This document shows positions 1-10,000 of a DNA stretch of 33,900 bases, one piece after another. The translations under genes and the position numbers were made by a program. The DNA is from Rickettsiales bacterium (GTDB lineage Bacteria > Pseudomonadota > Alphaproteobacteria > Rickettsiales > UBA3002): contig CANEUT010000002.1 in NCBI GenBank assembly GCA_947441895.1, positions 1-33,900 on the forward strand. Direction: 5' to 3'. Position 1 is the first letter of the stretch. Each line of letters starts with the position of its first letter. The notes under the pieces were generated by a model, which was given only the letters and a program-made list of their open reading frames with translations, searched no databases and had not been told where the DNA came from.

Positions 1-603
1 AGAATCTATAAGAACGGGGAATCCGCCGAGTGGACATATCTGCGCTGTTGGAAGCCTGACGATGCTGAGAAAATCATGTGGGTCAGAGAAGACAGCGTGC
101 TGGAACAGGTTGCCGATATTTTCAATCACCTCGGGATCAAAAATCCTGAGATGCTTCAGAATGTCGTGGATTACATCAAGGAAACCAACCGCGCTAAAAA
201 GGCGTTTCATAATCAGGAAGTCGGGCAGCTGAAAAAGCAGCATACCGAGATTCAGGACAAACTCGACAGGTTGGTGGATTTACGGCTGGAGGGGGAGATC
301 ACCAAGGAGGAGTTTGAAACCAAGAAGAACCGACTGAAGGATCGGCAGTACGAACTCGACCAATTGATCCTGACGTACGACAAAGCAGACGACCAGTTCA
401 CAAAGACGCTCTGTGCCTTGCTTACCATCGCTTCGGACAGTGATAAAATCTGGTTAGGTTCGACGATTTCGGAAAAACGCGAGTTGCTGAATTTCGTATT
501 TGCGAACCTACAGCTAAAAGGTGCAACCCTTTGTTATGAATTAAGAAAACCATTTGATAAGATGCTCAATCAAGCTGATTGTATCAAATGGCGGAAGCTG
601 TGA
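1..603 (+). CDS. Serine site-specific recombinase, C-terminal fragment (5' end outside window)
   Basis: The frame is open from base 1 to the TGA at 601-603, so this is the C-terminal part (about 200 residues) of a longer protein whose catalytic domain lies left of the window. The first residues (YLRCW) resemble the end of the recombinase zinc-ribbon. A long charged helix with E/K/Q heptads (about residues 65-125) resembles the coiled coil of large serine recombinases, and the tail ending KWRKL is typical of them. The family integrates or excises DNA through a serine-linked intermediate. The last 15 bases overlap the 3' end of tRNA-Ser on the opposite strand, so the gene ends exactly at the probable attachment site. 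I infer that it is the integrase of an element extending leftwards. The ATG at 76 is internal, not the true start. The family is fairly sure and the exact subfamily is not. Confidence 0.8.
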   Translation, partial: RIYKNGESAEWTYLRCWKPDDAEKIMWVREDSVLEQVADIFNHLGIKNPEMLQNVVDYIKETNRAKKAFHNQEVGQLKKQHTEIQDKLDRLVDLRLEGEITKEEFETKKNRLKDRQYELDQLILTYDKADDQFTKTLCALLTIASDSDKIWLGSTISEKRELLNFVFANLQLKGATLCYELRKPFDKMLNQADCIKWRKL

Positions 604-678
604 GATTCGAACTCACGGAGGAGTTGCCCCCTCGGCAGTTTTCAAGACTGCTGCCTTAAACCACTCGGCCAAGCTTCC
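589..678 (-). tRNA. tRNA-Ser (anticodon UGA)
   Basis: Read on the minus strand, the acceptor strands GGAAGCT and AGCTTCC pair perfectly. They enclose a D arm with GGCCGAGTGG, an anticodon loop CTTGAAA (anticodon TGA), a long class II variable arm and a T arm with GTTCGAATC. An encoded CCA closes the gene. The 90-base length including CCA fits class II tRNA-Ser. The 3' end faces the recombinase gene, whose stop codon lies within the T-arm side of the tRNA, so the tRNA 3' end is the likely attachment site of an element to the left. Confidence 0.95.
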
Positions 679-723
679 GTATAAAATTTGCCTTTCGGCG
701 ACCTTAAAACCTTCCAACCTTCA

Positions 724-767
724 CCCGTTTTCAAGACCGGTTCCTTAAACCACTCGGCCACCTGTCC
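724..767 (-). pseudogene. Truncated tRNA-Ser 5' half (copy 1)
   Basis: On the minus strand this has a serine tRNA 5' acceptor strand (GGACAGG), the D arm (GTGGCCGAGTGG) and an anticodon arm with CTTGAAA, then loses tRNA character. There is no T arm and no CCTGTCC to close the acceptor stem. The anticodon stem carries one mismatch (G-G). The acceptor sequence differs from that of the intact tRNA-Ser next door (GGAAGCT), so this is a fragment of a different tRNA-Ser gene, not a duplication of its neighbour. Confidence 0.8.
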
Positions 768-829
768 GTTTAAACCGTGGGGAGTGGCCTCACGGTTTAA
801 TGAGTTGTCTTCATGCGCCAGACGGCTGG

Positions 830-863
830 CACTCGGCCACCTGTCCATTCCATGCGAAACGTG
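830..863 (-). pseudogene. Truncated tRNA-Ser 5' end plus upstream flank (copy 2)
   Basis: This holds the first 17 bases of the GGACAGG-type tRNA-Ser together with 17 bases of 5' flank. The 34-base unit is repeated exactly at 992-1025. After GTGGCCGAGTG the tRNA sequence stops and a perfect hairpin (817-830) begins. Confidence 0.75.
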
Positions 864-991
864 CATAGGATATTTGCCGCCTCGCGGCAACGGCAGTTTT
901 TCTTGCTGTTGACTGCTGCGTGGATTCGGGTCTGCTGACCCTCACCCTGCGGGCGCTTCGCGTCCAAAATGCCTGCTGGCATTTTGCAAAC

Positions 992-1025
992 CACTCGGCC
1001 ACCTGTCCATTCCATGCGAAACGTG
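992..1025 (-). pseudogene. Truncated tRNA-Ser 5' end plus upstream flank (copy 3)
   Basis: Identical over 34 bases to the copy at 830-863, covering 5' flank, acceptor strand and start of the D arm. On the minus strand the match runs on for GGTTT and then gives way to a 9-bp perfect hairpin (965-986). As the outermost copy it may be the remains of the original promoter and 5' end of a native tRNA-Ser gene whose 3' half is gone. Confidence 0.75.
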
Positions 1026-1053
1026 AGGAAAAAACCTCACGATCATTTCTTCC

Positions 1054-1710
1054 TTACTGCCCCGCGTGCGGATTATAAAGCGTATATGTGCCCACCACTT
1101 CACCTTTTGCCAACGTATGTTTCATGGCGGCGGCGCGCACCTGCTTGGCGGTGGCATTCTCGGGCAGCCTCAGGCTTCGCACATCCAGCGCCCGCACCTC
1201 AAAATGGTAATGGTGCAGCCGTTCGTCGTTCCATGGCGGGCAGGGGCCGCCATATTCATGCACATCGGCATAACCGGCAAGATCGCTGGCGGCGGGCATG
1301 GCAATGGTAATTTCGCGGTCACCACCGGGCAGGCCCTTAATTTTGCGGGGAATATCGGCCAGACCCCAGTGATAGAAAACCTGCCGCTTTGCATCGGGGG
1401 CAATGGTGACGCCCTCTTTTCCGGCATGGCTGAAATCAGCCGGCACATCGGGGTCGAACATGGTGACCACAAACGATTTGGTATCTTTTGGTGCACCCGA
1501 CCAGTTAATAGCGGGGCGAAAATTCTCACCTTTTTCGCTTTTGCCATCCTCCGTCGCCTTGCACAGCGCAAACGTGGCGGGAATGGGTTTGCCGTGGGTG
1601 ATGCCCTCCACGGTGACCTTCAATTTGGCAGGTTTAAGCGGTGCGGCGGCGTGGGCTGTGCCTGCAAAAGCAAGGGCACACGCAATGGCAGTGCGGAACA
1701 TAAAACGCAT
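1054..1710 (-). CDS. YbhB/YbcL family phosphatidylethanolamine-binding-like protein, exported
   Basis: A 218-residue member of the PEBP (Raf kinase inhibitor protein-like) family. It opens with a clear signal peptide (about residues 1-21, ending in the Ala-rich cleavage site TAHA-AA), so the mature protein is probably periplasmic. Family hallmarks are visible: MFDPDVP near the ligand pocket, FYHW, then YGGPCPPWNDERLHHYHF, the conserved GxxPP..xxHrY-type segment. The start at 1710 has a good GAGGAAG ribosome site. Bacterial members are small periplasmic or cytosolic proteins of poorly defined ligand, so no reaction is assigned. It is a single gene transcribed towards the tRNA-Ser fragments, and a 7-bp hairpin lies just downstream (1022-1041). 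Family assignment is firm, the physiological role unknown. Confidence 0.9.
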   Translation of the reverse strand: MRFMFRTAIACALAFAGTAHAAAPLKPAKLKVTVEGITHGKPIPATFALCKATEDGKSEKGENFRPAINWSGAPKDTKSFVVTMFDPDVPADFSHAGKEGVTIAPDAKRQVFYHWGLADIPRKIKGLPGGDREITIAMPAASDLAGYADVHEYGGPCPPWNDERLHHYHFEVRALDVRSLRLPENATAKQVRAAAMKHTLAKGEVVGTYTLYNPHAGQ

Positions 1711-1948
1711 GATAACTTCCTCATATTCGGGTAGGTTGCTTCACTAGCGGTTTTATAAAACAAATTCAATCGCTGGATTGGGGCTTGCCAAGCGCCATTG
1801 GTTCCAGTAGATAGCTCCCTCTTTTGAAACAGGGGCGCTTTAAGTGCCTTGTTTTGGTGACGCGGGGTGGCGTAAGTCCCTCGAAGCGTTGCGAAGGGGG
1901 AAGCAGCCCTAATAATCTGTTTCCGGCATAGCCGGTATTTATTGGTGA
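1711..1948. other. Intergenic region with truncated tRNA-fMet 5' copy
   Basis: No protein gene is seen. A 17-base unit, TTGGTGACGCGGGGTGG, at 1854-1870 reappears at 1942-1958, where it forms the start of the true tRNA-fMet. The upstream copy keeps the flank and the first 10 bases of the tRNA, then diverges. A perfect 5-bp hairpin with a 3-base loop lies at 1923-1935. The same pattern of tRNA 5' end plus hairpins occurs at the tRNA-Ser locus about 1 kb away. Confidence 0.7.
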
Positions 1949-2025
<77 letters not shown>

Positions 2026-2184
2026 ACCCATTGATTTCAAGATATCCCAAGAAGTTCCAAAACCCAAATATTTTCATAGGGTTATCCGATATTCGTTGTC
2101 CCACTGATTTCCAGGGTTAACCGGTTTGTACCCTGCTTTTTAGGGTACGGGATAGGGTGCAGCATTGTGGTTCGGAGAATTGGG
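2026..2184. other. Left end of island 1, non-coding
   Basis: No gene is seen. A perfect 7-bp inverted repeat (GTACCCT at 2128-2134 and AGGGTAC at 2142-2148) lies here, with further GGGTA/GGGTT motifs around it. Such motifs resemble the arm sites upstream of P4-type integrases and are also present in island 2. The hairpin could alternatively terminate the minus-strand HD gene that ends at 2185. Confidence 0.5.
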
Positions 2185-3714
2185 CTACCCTCTACCCTCG
2201 CTGGCGCTATCAATGGGGAATCTTGCTACAGTGCCTCGCGCTTCCATTTCCCGCTTTTTCATTTCGCCTGCCAGCACACCGGGAATGGTTGGTGTATCGT
2301 TGATGCTTATCAGCGATTTGCTCAAGGGTTTGAAGCCTTTCCCGACAAGCTGCTCTGCCGCACGGTAGAGGGCGCCAGCACGCTCGCGAGTATAGTAGCG
2401 CTCATCGACCGAGGCGGGATCCTGTTTGCCTAACAGGTCTGCTTTATACTCTAGCTCACGCACACGCATCCCTTCCAATTCCTGCACGGGGATAAGATGA
2501 GGATCGCTGGTGGGTGAAGCAGGATTACGGTCAATGATTGCGGGGGCAAGTCCTACATGGTCTTCCGCACTCGGGGTGAATTGTCGTGCAATAGAGCGGT
2601 AAGTGAAGCGAGCAGCAGCTTTAGCCAGCTCCTTCTCGGCGCTGGTTTTTGCTATTTCAAACAAGTCTGGCAATCGTTTCTCGACGCGCTGAATACTGGA
2701 TATCACTTCGTGATCGCTAGAAAGGTCGAGCCGTGCAAATTGAGTGTATTTACCATCTGGGTGCAGACGACGCGAGAGTGCATCGGTCGAACTATCCGCT
2801 GCATTGCGTTGTAAATAGCGCTGTCCCTCGACGGATTCGAGGGTTTTTACGAAAGGATGTAAGAAGGTGCCTTCCATCTCAGTACGGTGATACACGTCCA
2901 TCAGGTTTTTGGTCTCGGGCGCAAGTGTTAACGGAAAATCAGGCAGCTGCGAAATTTCGTCCATGCTTTTCTCAATCGCTACCATGCGCGTTTTAATGCG
3001 TGCAACAAGGGGGGCATCACCGTTTTTCGTATCCACAGGTGTATCCAGTGCGGCATCGCGTATCTGGGCGATATATTGATGAAAAAGCTCAGGCTTTCCC
3101 TGCTCAATTGCATATACCGCGAGTTGGCAGCAGAAGGGGAAGATGCGATCCTCGACCGCATTTTTCTTTTGCCTAATAATAGCTGCATCAGCTGGCGCCA
3201 TATTGAACATATCGGACGCAGTGGTCAGCTCGAAGATGGTTTCACCCATATCGTGAATCCAGGCACCGAGCAGCGCATCGCGGCGCAGCTTATTGGTAGC
3301 GTCTGACATGGTGTTTTTAAATATCGCGCCACTATTTTCGAACACTGTTTGGACAATATTCATCACCTGCTTGCTGTGGCCTGCGGTGCTGTCGGCACGC
3401 ATGGGAGGCATATTATTCATGCCTACAAAACGCGGTACTTCGGCCAGCGCATGGTCGATGAGGCTCAGCATCATCAGGCTGCGGTCATGGCCATCGGTTG
3501 GCAGGCCAATATCCAGCCCCGCATTCATGCTGGCGTTAAAGCAATACCAGCCCCGCCAGGGCATGGTTTTTGCGGCATAACCAGTGCGCTTAAAAATAAA
3601 GTCCCGACGATTGGATGTTCCTTGCGGAAAACGGTTCGGGTTCTGTGCATCATTGATACAAAAATCCTCAAGCTCTTGGGGCTTAAATGCTGCGCTTGCA
3701 GATATTTTTTTCAT
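2185..3714 (-). CDS. HD-domain protein of island 1, function unknown
   Basis: 509 residues. It carries an HD phosphohydrolase-like signature: His113 in AGHSKQV, then His154-Asp155 in AWIHDMGE, with the roughly 40-residue spacing and helical context usual for HD domains. I cannot confidently place the fifth metal ligand. HD proteins hydrolyse nucleotides, phosphodiesters or (p)ppGpp-like signals, and which applies is not visible. The region after about residue 230 is helical and charged, with no family I recognise. There is no signal peptide or membrane segment, so it is cytosolic. It is divergent from the giant nuclease gene across a 301-bp shared control region, and lies inside the island, so it is likely the regulatory or third component of that system. 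The ribosome site is weak. The HD call is moderate and the biological role unknown. Confidence 0.7.
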   Translation of the reverse strand: MKKISASAAFKPQELEDFCINDAQNPNRFPQGTSNRRDFIFKRTGYAAKTMPWRGWYCFNASMNAGLDIGLPTDGHDRSLMMLSLIDHALAEVPRFVGMNNMPPMRADSTAGHSKQVMNIVQTVFENSGAIFKNTMSDATNKLRRDALLGAWIHDMGETIFELTTASDMFNMAPADAAIIRQKKNAVEDRIFPFCCQLAVYAIEQGKPELFHQYIAQIRDAALDTPVDTKNGDAPLVARIKTRMVAIEKSMDEISQLPDFPLTLAPETKNLMDVYHRTEMEGTFLHPFVKTLESVEGQRYLQRNAADSSTDALSRRLHPDGKYTQFARLDLSSDHEVISSIQRVEKRLPDLFEIAKTSAEKELAKAAARFTYRSIARQFTPSAEDHVGLAPAIIDRNPASPTSDPHLIPVQELEGMRVRELEYKADLLGKQDPASVDERYYTRERAGALYRAAEQLVGKGFKPLSKSLISINDTPTIPGVLAGEMKKREMEARGTVARFPIDSASEGRG

Positions 3715-4015
3715 ACTGGCTCATCTAAAGATTTTTTGGGTATCGTAGTGATGAAGTTCCCCGTACAACTGCCGCATGTTAGCAATTCGAAGAGTTCCTG
3801 TGTGTGAAGGTTTTGCGACATTTTGGGTTGGGGTGGTGAAAGCAAGCGCCCCCTTATCTCTCATGGCGGGCATACGATGAATGCGTCAGTTTGATGACAA
3901 CTGGTTTGCATTATTTACATGTGGTCTAGGCGTTTTGGCACACAGGGTTTCTTAAAATTGTAACATTTTACAAGCGTTGTTTGTGCTAAGCTCATGGCAT
4001 AGGTAGGGAATCTGC
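3715..4015. promoter_or_regulatory. Divergent control region between HD gene and nuclease operon
   Basis: 301 bp without a convincing gene. It must hold the promoters of both the HD gene (leftwards) and the nuclease operon (rightwards). The clearest element is the perfect inverted repeat at 3958-3973 (TTGTAA, four bases, TTACAA), about 45 bp before the giant gene, which is well placed for an operator. An AGGTAGGGA ribosome-site-like stretch precedes the ATG at 4016. Confidence 0.5.
3958..3973. promoter_or_regulatory. TTGTAA-N4-TTACAA palindrome, candidate operator
   Basis: A perfect 6-bp inverted repeat with a 4-base spacer, symmetrical like a dimeric repressor site, about 45 bp upstream of the nuclease operon start. 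No regulator gene is recognised in the island itself. The binding role is inference. Confidence 0.4.
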
Positions 4016-7000
4016 ATGGCTTTGTTTCACGATGTCACTGCTGACTATGTTGAGCGTCCGCGCAAAGCGGCGGATGGGGCCTCTGCGCTACAAATGAGCC
4101 GCGAAGAGTTAAAGCAGCTTCACGAGAGCGGCTTGGGCGTTGCGGATACGGAAACTACCGGTCTCAAATCAGGCGAAAATGGGCTGACGGAACCAGCAGT
4201 CATTCGTGCCATGACGATTGGCGAAATCAAAGCCTACAATCGAGAGGCTAAGCGGCAAGGGTTGCCGGCGGATCAGCGTATTCCCGTGCCGCGCGGTTAT
4301 GCGGATAGCGAGCTACGCCTCATCGCGCTGCAGCATTTTGTGCTGCCAAACCGGCCGATGATCCATGACCGAGAAGACGGTCATGAACTGCCGCGCGGAT
4401 CCTATAACAGCGACCGACAGAAAGCATTTGAGTATGATATTAGTGCCTATGCGCTGGGTGTCACCGGCGCGGAGGTAGTGCGCGAGAAAGGCTATGGACC
4501 GCTGACAGACCTAAAAATTCACGGCAAGAAGGTGGAAACATTGCCGAGCTTTGTACCGCTAATGCAGAGCTTTTTACTGTTTACAGGCAAGTCAGACGTT
4601 GGTCCCAAGCAAGGCGTCGCCTATTTCAATTCTCCCTTTGATATCCCATTCCTGCGCGAATTATTTGTCGACGCGATGGCCTATGATGCAGCAAAGAAAA
4701 ACGAGCATCGCCATCATGAGCGCGCAGTTAATCGGCGTTTGCCGCAGGAGCTTGATATTGATTATCATGCTGAAACCACTACGCCGGAACAGCGCGCAAA
4801 AATCATCACGCACATTAAAAAACGCCTGCTGGATAGCGGAATTGCGCAGGAGAAAATGGCGGAATATTTTGCCCCCGCCCGCTGGCACTGTGTGCTACAA
4901 TCCTACCGCGCAGCTCATCCTGAACTGGCTGGCCATACGCTGGATGGGCTGATGAAAACAGCCGGGCTTGCGGAAGGCGATCGCGGTGCCCACTCGGCGA
5001 TTGAGGATGTGGTACTCACCGCGCGGGGTATGCTGCATCTGCTGGGGGAAGCGAAGCTGGGGCAGAATAATTTACCGGCCATGGGTGAATTACCTGGCAT
5101 GATTTTGCGCCGCAGCCATGGTGCGGGAGCAAGCAGCCACGCCGCTGAGAATGGCCGCGATGTGGTCATCACCCTGCCACATGGTAAAACCCCGCATGCC
5201 AAAGCAGTGGAGCATTGGTTACGCAGCTTTAATCGAGCCAACCCAGCCGACGAGCGGGACCCGGCGCTGAACCCGCACGGCAAGCCATGGTTCAGTCAAT
5301 TCATCGAGAATGAACAGGGTTTAAAAATCGTTGCTTCCGGTGCGGAAAAACGTCCCCTGTTTTTGTCGTTCACCAAACATCTCGGTGTCGCCTCGCATCT
5401 GCTGGATGGACGATACCCATGGCTAACCGCGCTGGAGGCGAACGACAAGCCTGGCACCTACGTGGATGTGACGGTGAATGGCGAGCACCTGCATGACGTG
5501 CCATGGAACATTTTGCGCCGTAATGTGGCTTATCTCGATAAACAACCCGCCAGCGAACGCGTTGAAATGCTGAAATTTCTTCGTGATATTGGAAAAGCCA
5601 CTGACGCACTCGGTGGCGTACTGCTGCGTGAGGAAAATGGCGTTCGTTACCTGCGCCTTTATGGCCATGTGCGCCAGCATGGCACGGTGGATATTCCGTG
5701 GCCTAAAAACGTACATCTCGCGGATGCGCAGAAAATCGTGTTCGACAATCTTGAACAGGCCGTGCGTCTTGGCATTACGCCGCATGCAGTCCGCAGTGAA
5801 TTAATGTCATCAGGCGAGGTCGAGGACGATGGCGTGCAAGACGATGATCATAAGCGCATCGTGGCAGAAAAAAAATATTCTTCCACCACGCTGGATATTA
5901 TTTCACCGCCAGATGGTAGGGCGCACATTCACCGCGAAATAACACCCGCTTTATTTCAGCTTTTTAAGGCGGGTCTGCCGTCGGACGCGCGTCATGGCAG
6001 CTTCAATCGCACGATCGATACGGTGAAATACGGCAAGCACTACACGATTGCGGTGAATAAAGTAACGCACGGATCGGACAGTTTTATTACACTTGATGGG
6101 CCACCGGAGGCCTTCGATGCATTCGTGGCGCGCCAAAAGCCTGATAGAACCTACGAGCCAATAGCAGAAAAACCGACCAATATTCTGACCGATGCAGGAT
6201 GGCTGCTCGACCGATTGCAGAAAACCCCCGGTGTGCCGAAGGATGGGGTTGAGGTAACAGCGAATAACCGCATCATCGTTCACCAGCCGCAAGGCATTAG
6301 TAGTGATGCACTGGCGCTGATGCATCATATTGGCATTCCTCACCGTGCGGCGGAGAAAGAAATCCGCTTTTCCGCCGGTGCACTGATGCAGGATGCCTTC
6401 ACCTGGTCGCTCGATATTTCACGAGCGCTAAAAAATAAAGCCTATGAAAAGGAGATGGGGGCGAATTCCATCGTCCCCAGCATCGTCAAAGGACTAAAAG
6501 ACATGAGCGAGAAGGGCGAAAGCCATAAACGCCTCGACCATGCGAAGTTCGACCCCATGCTGGGGCTACAATTGCATTACAAACCACGCAGTAGTGAGGC
6601 AGCTGAGATTATCCGTATTCCAGTAGATAAGATGCTGGCGCGGACGCTTCCCATTGGTCGTCGCCGCGTGCAACGTGTGTTTGCGCGGCTCATGCATTCT
6701 CCTAAAAAGATCGAATCCGCAAATGAGGAAATGCGTTGGGAGGTTACTTTAACACCGCTGGAACAGACGATGCTTGGCCATGCACTGGCGGAAGTTGGCA
6801 CAAGCGTAACGTGGCGGCATAACGCAAAGGGCGACCCCTGTTTCGTGATTACCGAGAGCGAACTTTCTTCGCGTGGCAACCCAATTTACCTTGCCATGCA
6901 AACGATGTCCGACCAGCTTGCGACACTGACAGAATCAACGGATGTCCCGGAATGGTATTTCAGTGCCCACCCCGAGTTGAATGGTGATCGCATTGCTTTG

Positions 7001-10000
7001 CAGCTACCCGCGCGGCCTCTGTTTGAAGCCTCTGCCGCCCCGGTTTATCAGGGTATTAGAAGTTATTTGCGCCGCATGGAACATGGTGGAGCGGGTGGCG
7101 ACAGCCTTAATAAGGGCCTGTCGCGCATCATGGGTGAGCGCAGCGGCAAAGGTGGATCGGTGCTGAAGCAGTTGGATTACGCGCTGCGTCGCGACTCGGA
7201 TGCCCAGCTTTCGATCCTGCTGAATGTCGTGGAGCAGGAAGCGCCCAAGCTACAGGCGTTACATAAACACACGCTCGATCTGGCGCGCAACATCGCACCT
7301 TCAGACAAACCCAGCCTTAAGCGAGAACTGGCGCTGAATCAGGAGATGCTGAAAGACCGCATCTGGGTGGCACACATCATTGCCGCGTGCGATGCAATGG
7401 CAGAAAAAGAGCCGGCACAGGCTGCGAATTGGATGGAAATTCGCCACAAGGCAACTGGCGTTGCTGATAAAATGGCGATTGCCATCCATGGCGCAGACCG
7501 ACTACGCGAGGCGCTGAATACCGGCGCACACACCATCGCTAATGACGGCTCACATTGGCGCAGTAGCCTTGTGGGCGCGAGTGTGAATGCACGGCTAGAT
7601 ATACTGGAGAAAGTGTATATTGAGGCAGCGCAAACGCATACACCGAATCTGGTGGAGAAATACGTCGAGAAGCAGCGCGCAACGCTGGAGCAGTTTGGCA
7701 TGCAGCAAGAGGATAAGCTGGCGGGGCTGTTGCACCCCTACCATGCGCATGCGGCGCTGCGCCTTGCCGTGCTGCATACGGTGGAACGTGATCCGCAGCG
7801 TAAACATCTGCTCGCACGCGCAGCAACCGTTGCGCTAAAAGACGCCTATGGCTTTGCACCCGATAAATCCGCTGAGTTTTTAAGGCTCTACGAAACGATC
7901 GCCGATCCGGCATCCAATCCCGCGCAATGCAAGCAAGCGGGCGAGGTGTTTGTTGCTGGTATTCCAAGTTTCAACGAAGATGCCTATTGGCTGCCGATGC
8001 AATTGTTCGGCAAGGCGAAAGAAGGCGATCTGACTAAATCCCAGCGCGCAGAGCTACCTGCTATCATCGCCAAAGAGGTAAAAAAAGCGTATCATGAGGT
8101 AGGGCTAGCGCATCTCTACCTCGCGGCGGAAATGGCGGCGGAGCTGGAGATCGTGCGCAAAGAATTAGCGCACAAAAAACCTCGGCAGGCAAAGAATGCA
8201 GGCGTGCGCGAGAAGACATTGGAAATCGGATTGCAGCACCAGAAATCCGAAATGCTGCGCTGTTATGCAGCAAGCGGCTTTAGCACGAAGAACGCGGAAG
8301 CTGAGTTACGTGGAAAAACCCGCGCTGCCATCGAAAAACGTCCGGATTTCCTTTTACAGATGAAGAAGCATAAGGAATTTTTAAAACTTCGTGAGAATCA
8401 ACCGAAGCTGGTGGAATATAATGCCAAGCAGCAGGAAGCTATTTTGCGCGCCGCCATTACACAGGAAGGTGGGCAGAAGCGGCTGGAAGAATTTTATCAG
8501 CATAAACTGGTAGAGGAAACATCCCTTGCCAAGCAGGTGCGGGCCGTTGCTGTCAACCACCCGGATTTTGAAGCATCGCGCGCACAGGTAAATAAAGCGG
8601 CTATTCTTACAGCTAAAAATCACATGGTGGCCGAGCTGGATGATCTGGGCAAAATCGAATATCACACACGGCGCGATTTAGAGGCACTTGGGCTACTGTT
8701 GCAAGATATGGCAGTGAAGCTGCATCCCCAACTCGAAGCCACGCCAATTAAGCCGCAGCGGATGGATTTGCCCGAATTTCAGGGCTTGGCCAAGAACCCA
8801 ATTCCTGAACTCCGCGCGGCGGCGGAAAAACTCGATCGCCTGTCGTTGCACCAAGCGAAGGCAAAAATCAGCCCGAGTGAGCAGGTAACAAAGGAGGAAT
8901 ATAAGCAGCGTAGGATTTATCATTCGCTTGGCGCACTGGTAAATAAACCAGTCGACCATGTGTTGGGTGGCGCCGCTGGACCCTTGTCCCAACAAATCGA
9001 TAGCATAAAAAATACCATACCGGATTATTTCGTGCTCGATACCAGCGCGATTATTGGCTATTTCGACGTGCTACGCCATGATACCGCTCGCCCTCGTGAC
9101 ACACACGGCACGAAGCCGGATTTTGTTGGTTATCACGGCAATTTGCTGCGCCGATTGCAGGCGCTCGCTATGCCACAAGCCCATGGCACCATGCCATTGC
9201 GCATCCCCGATTATGTATTTTATGAACTCAGCGGCCTCATGCCACCAATGCTGCAAAGTGCAACAAAACATTTTGCCGCGATTGAGAAAAGTTATGCCCC
9301 GAAGCTGGAAAAAGCCCGGGGCACACGGCATGAAACATTGTTGCGCGATAAAGCCCGTGAATATCAGACGAAAATCGATGATCTCGTCGATTGGTCCATT
9401 CGCCTCGATCGGCGTCGACCACTGGATCTTAAAAGCAGCATTGGCGACCGGGTGGAGGAGTTGAATCAGCTTTTTACCATCTTCGCTTACCACCCCGAGG
9501 TGATGCTGCCCACAAAAGTTGGTACCGATTTCCAACAAAGCGCACGGGTGGAAAGTGCCGTCGTCGCGGGCATTGGGATGATCAATCGTCCGGTGACGCC
9601 CACTTATTATCGTGATGAAATAGCCAAACTAAGGATCGCTATCGCTGCGGATAAAGCTCAGCTGAAAGCAAAGCCATCCCTTGCCAATTACACGCTTTCC
9701 TTCAACGATCTGCTACAAACACCTGGGCTTGATTTTGATATCAAGCATCTGCGCATCCATTGGGGGCAGATGTATTTCATGGGGCTGATTGACGAGCATC
9801 AATATCGTAATTTCATGCGCAACATAAGCGGTGCAAAAGAAGCCAATGAACAGGGGCACGACAATAACTCGCGCTTTGTCACTTATGGCAGTCTTGTGAA
9901 CCGTACGAAGGAAACGGGGCTGACAGGATCAGGGCTGGTGAACGCAGTGAGAAATGCCCGATCTGCGCAAGTACAGGATGGCTCAAAGGAAGAAATGGTA

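Larger units (their letters stand above)
770..1041. repeat. Cluster of six perfect hairpins among tRNA-Ser fragments
   Basis: Perfect inverted repeats occur at 770-779/791-800 (10 bp), 817-821/826-830 (5 bp, 4-base loop), 874-880/884-890 (7 bp, 3-base loop), 928-932/937-941 (5 bp, loop TGCT), 965-973/978-986 (9 bp, loop TGCT) and 1022-1028/1035-1041 (7 bp, loop A6). No protein gene is convincing between 679 and 1053. The density suggests a structured or palindromic-repeat region. The last hairpin lies just past the 3' end of the PEBP gene and could serve as its terminator, though no T tract follows the stem. Confidence 0.65.

Noticed and set aside
642..890. 82-residue minus-strand frame through the tRNA-Ser fragments
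   Set aside because: It translates tRNA-derived sequence and hairpins. No protein family features or ribosome site are seen.
830..1025. CRISPR array suggested by the repeated 34-bp unit
   Set aside because: Only two full copies, not evenly spaced with a third partial one, and the unit is a tRNA-Ser 5' end with its flank. No cas genes are visible.
1066..1734. 222-residue plus-strand frame over the PEBP gene
   Set aside because: The minus strand carries a clear signal peptide and PEBP motifs. The plus frame has none and is low-complexity Gly/His-rich.
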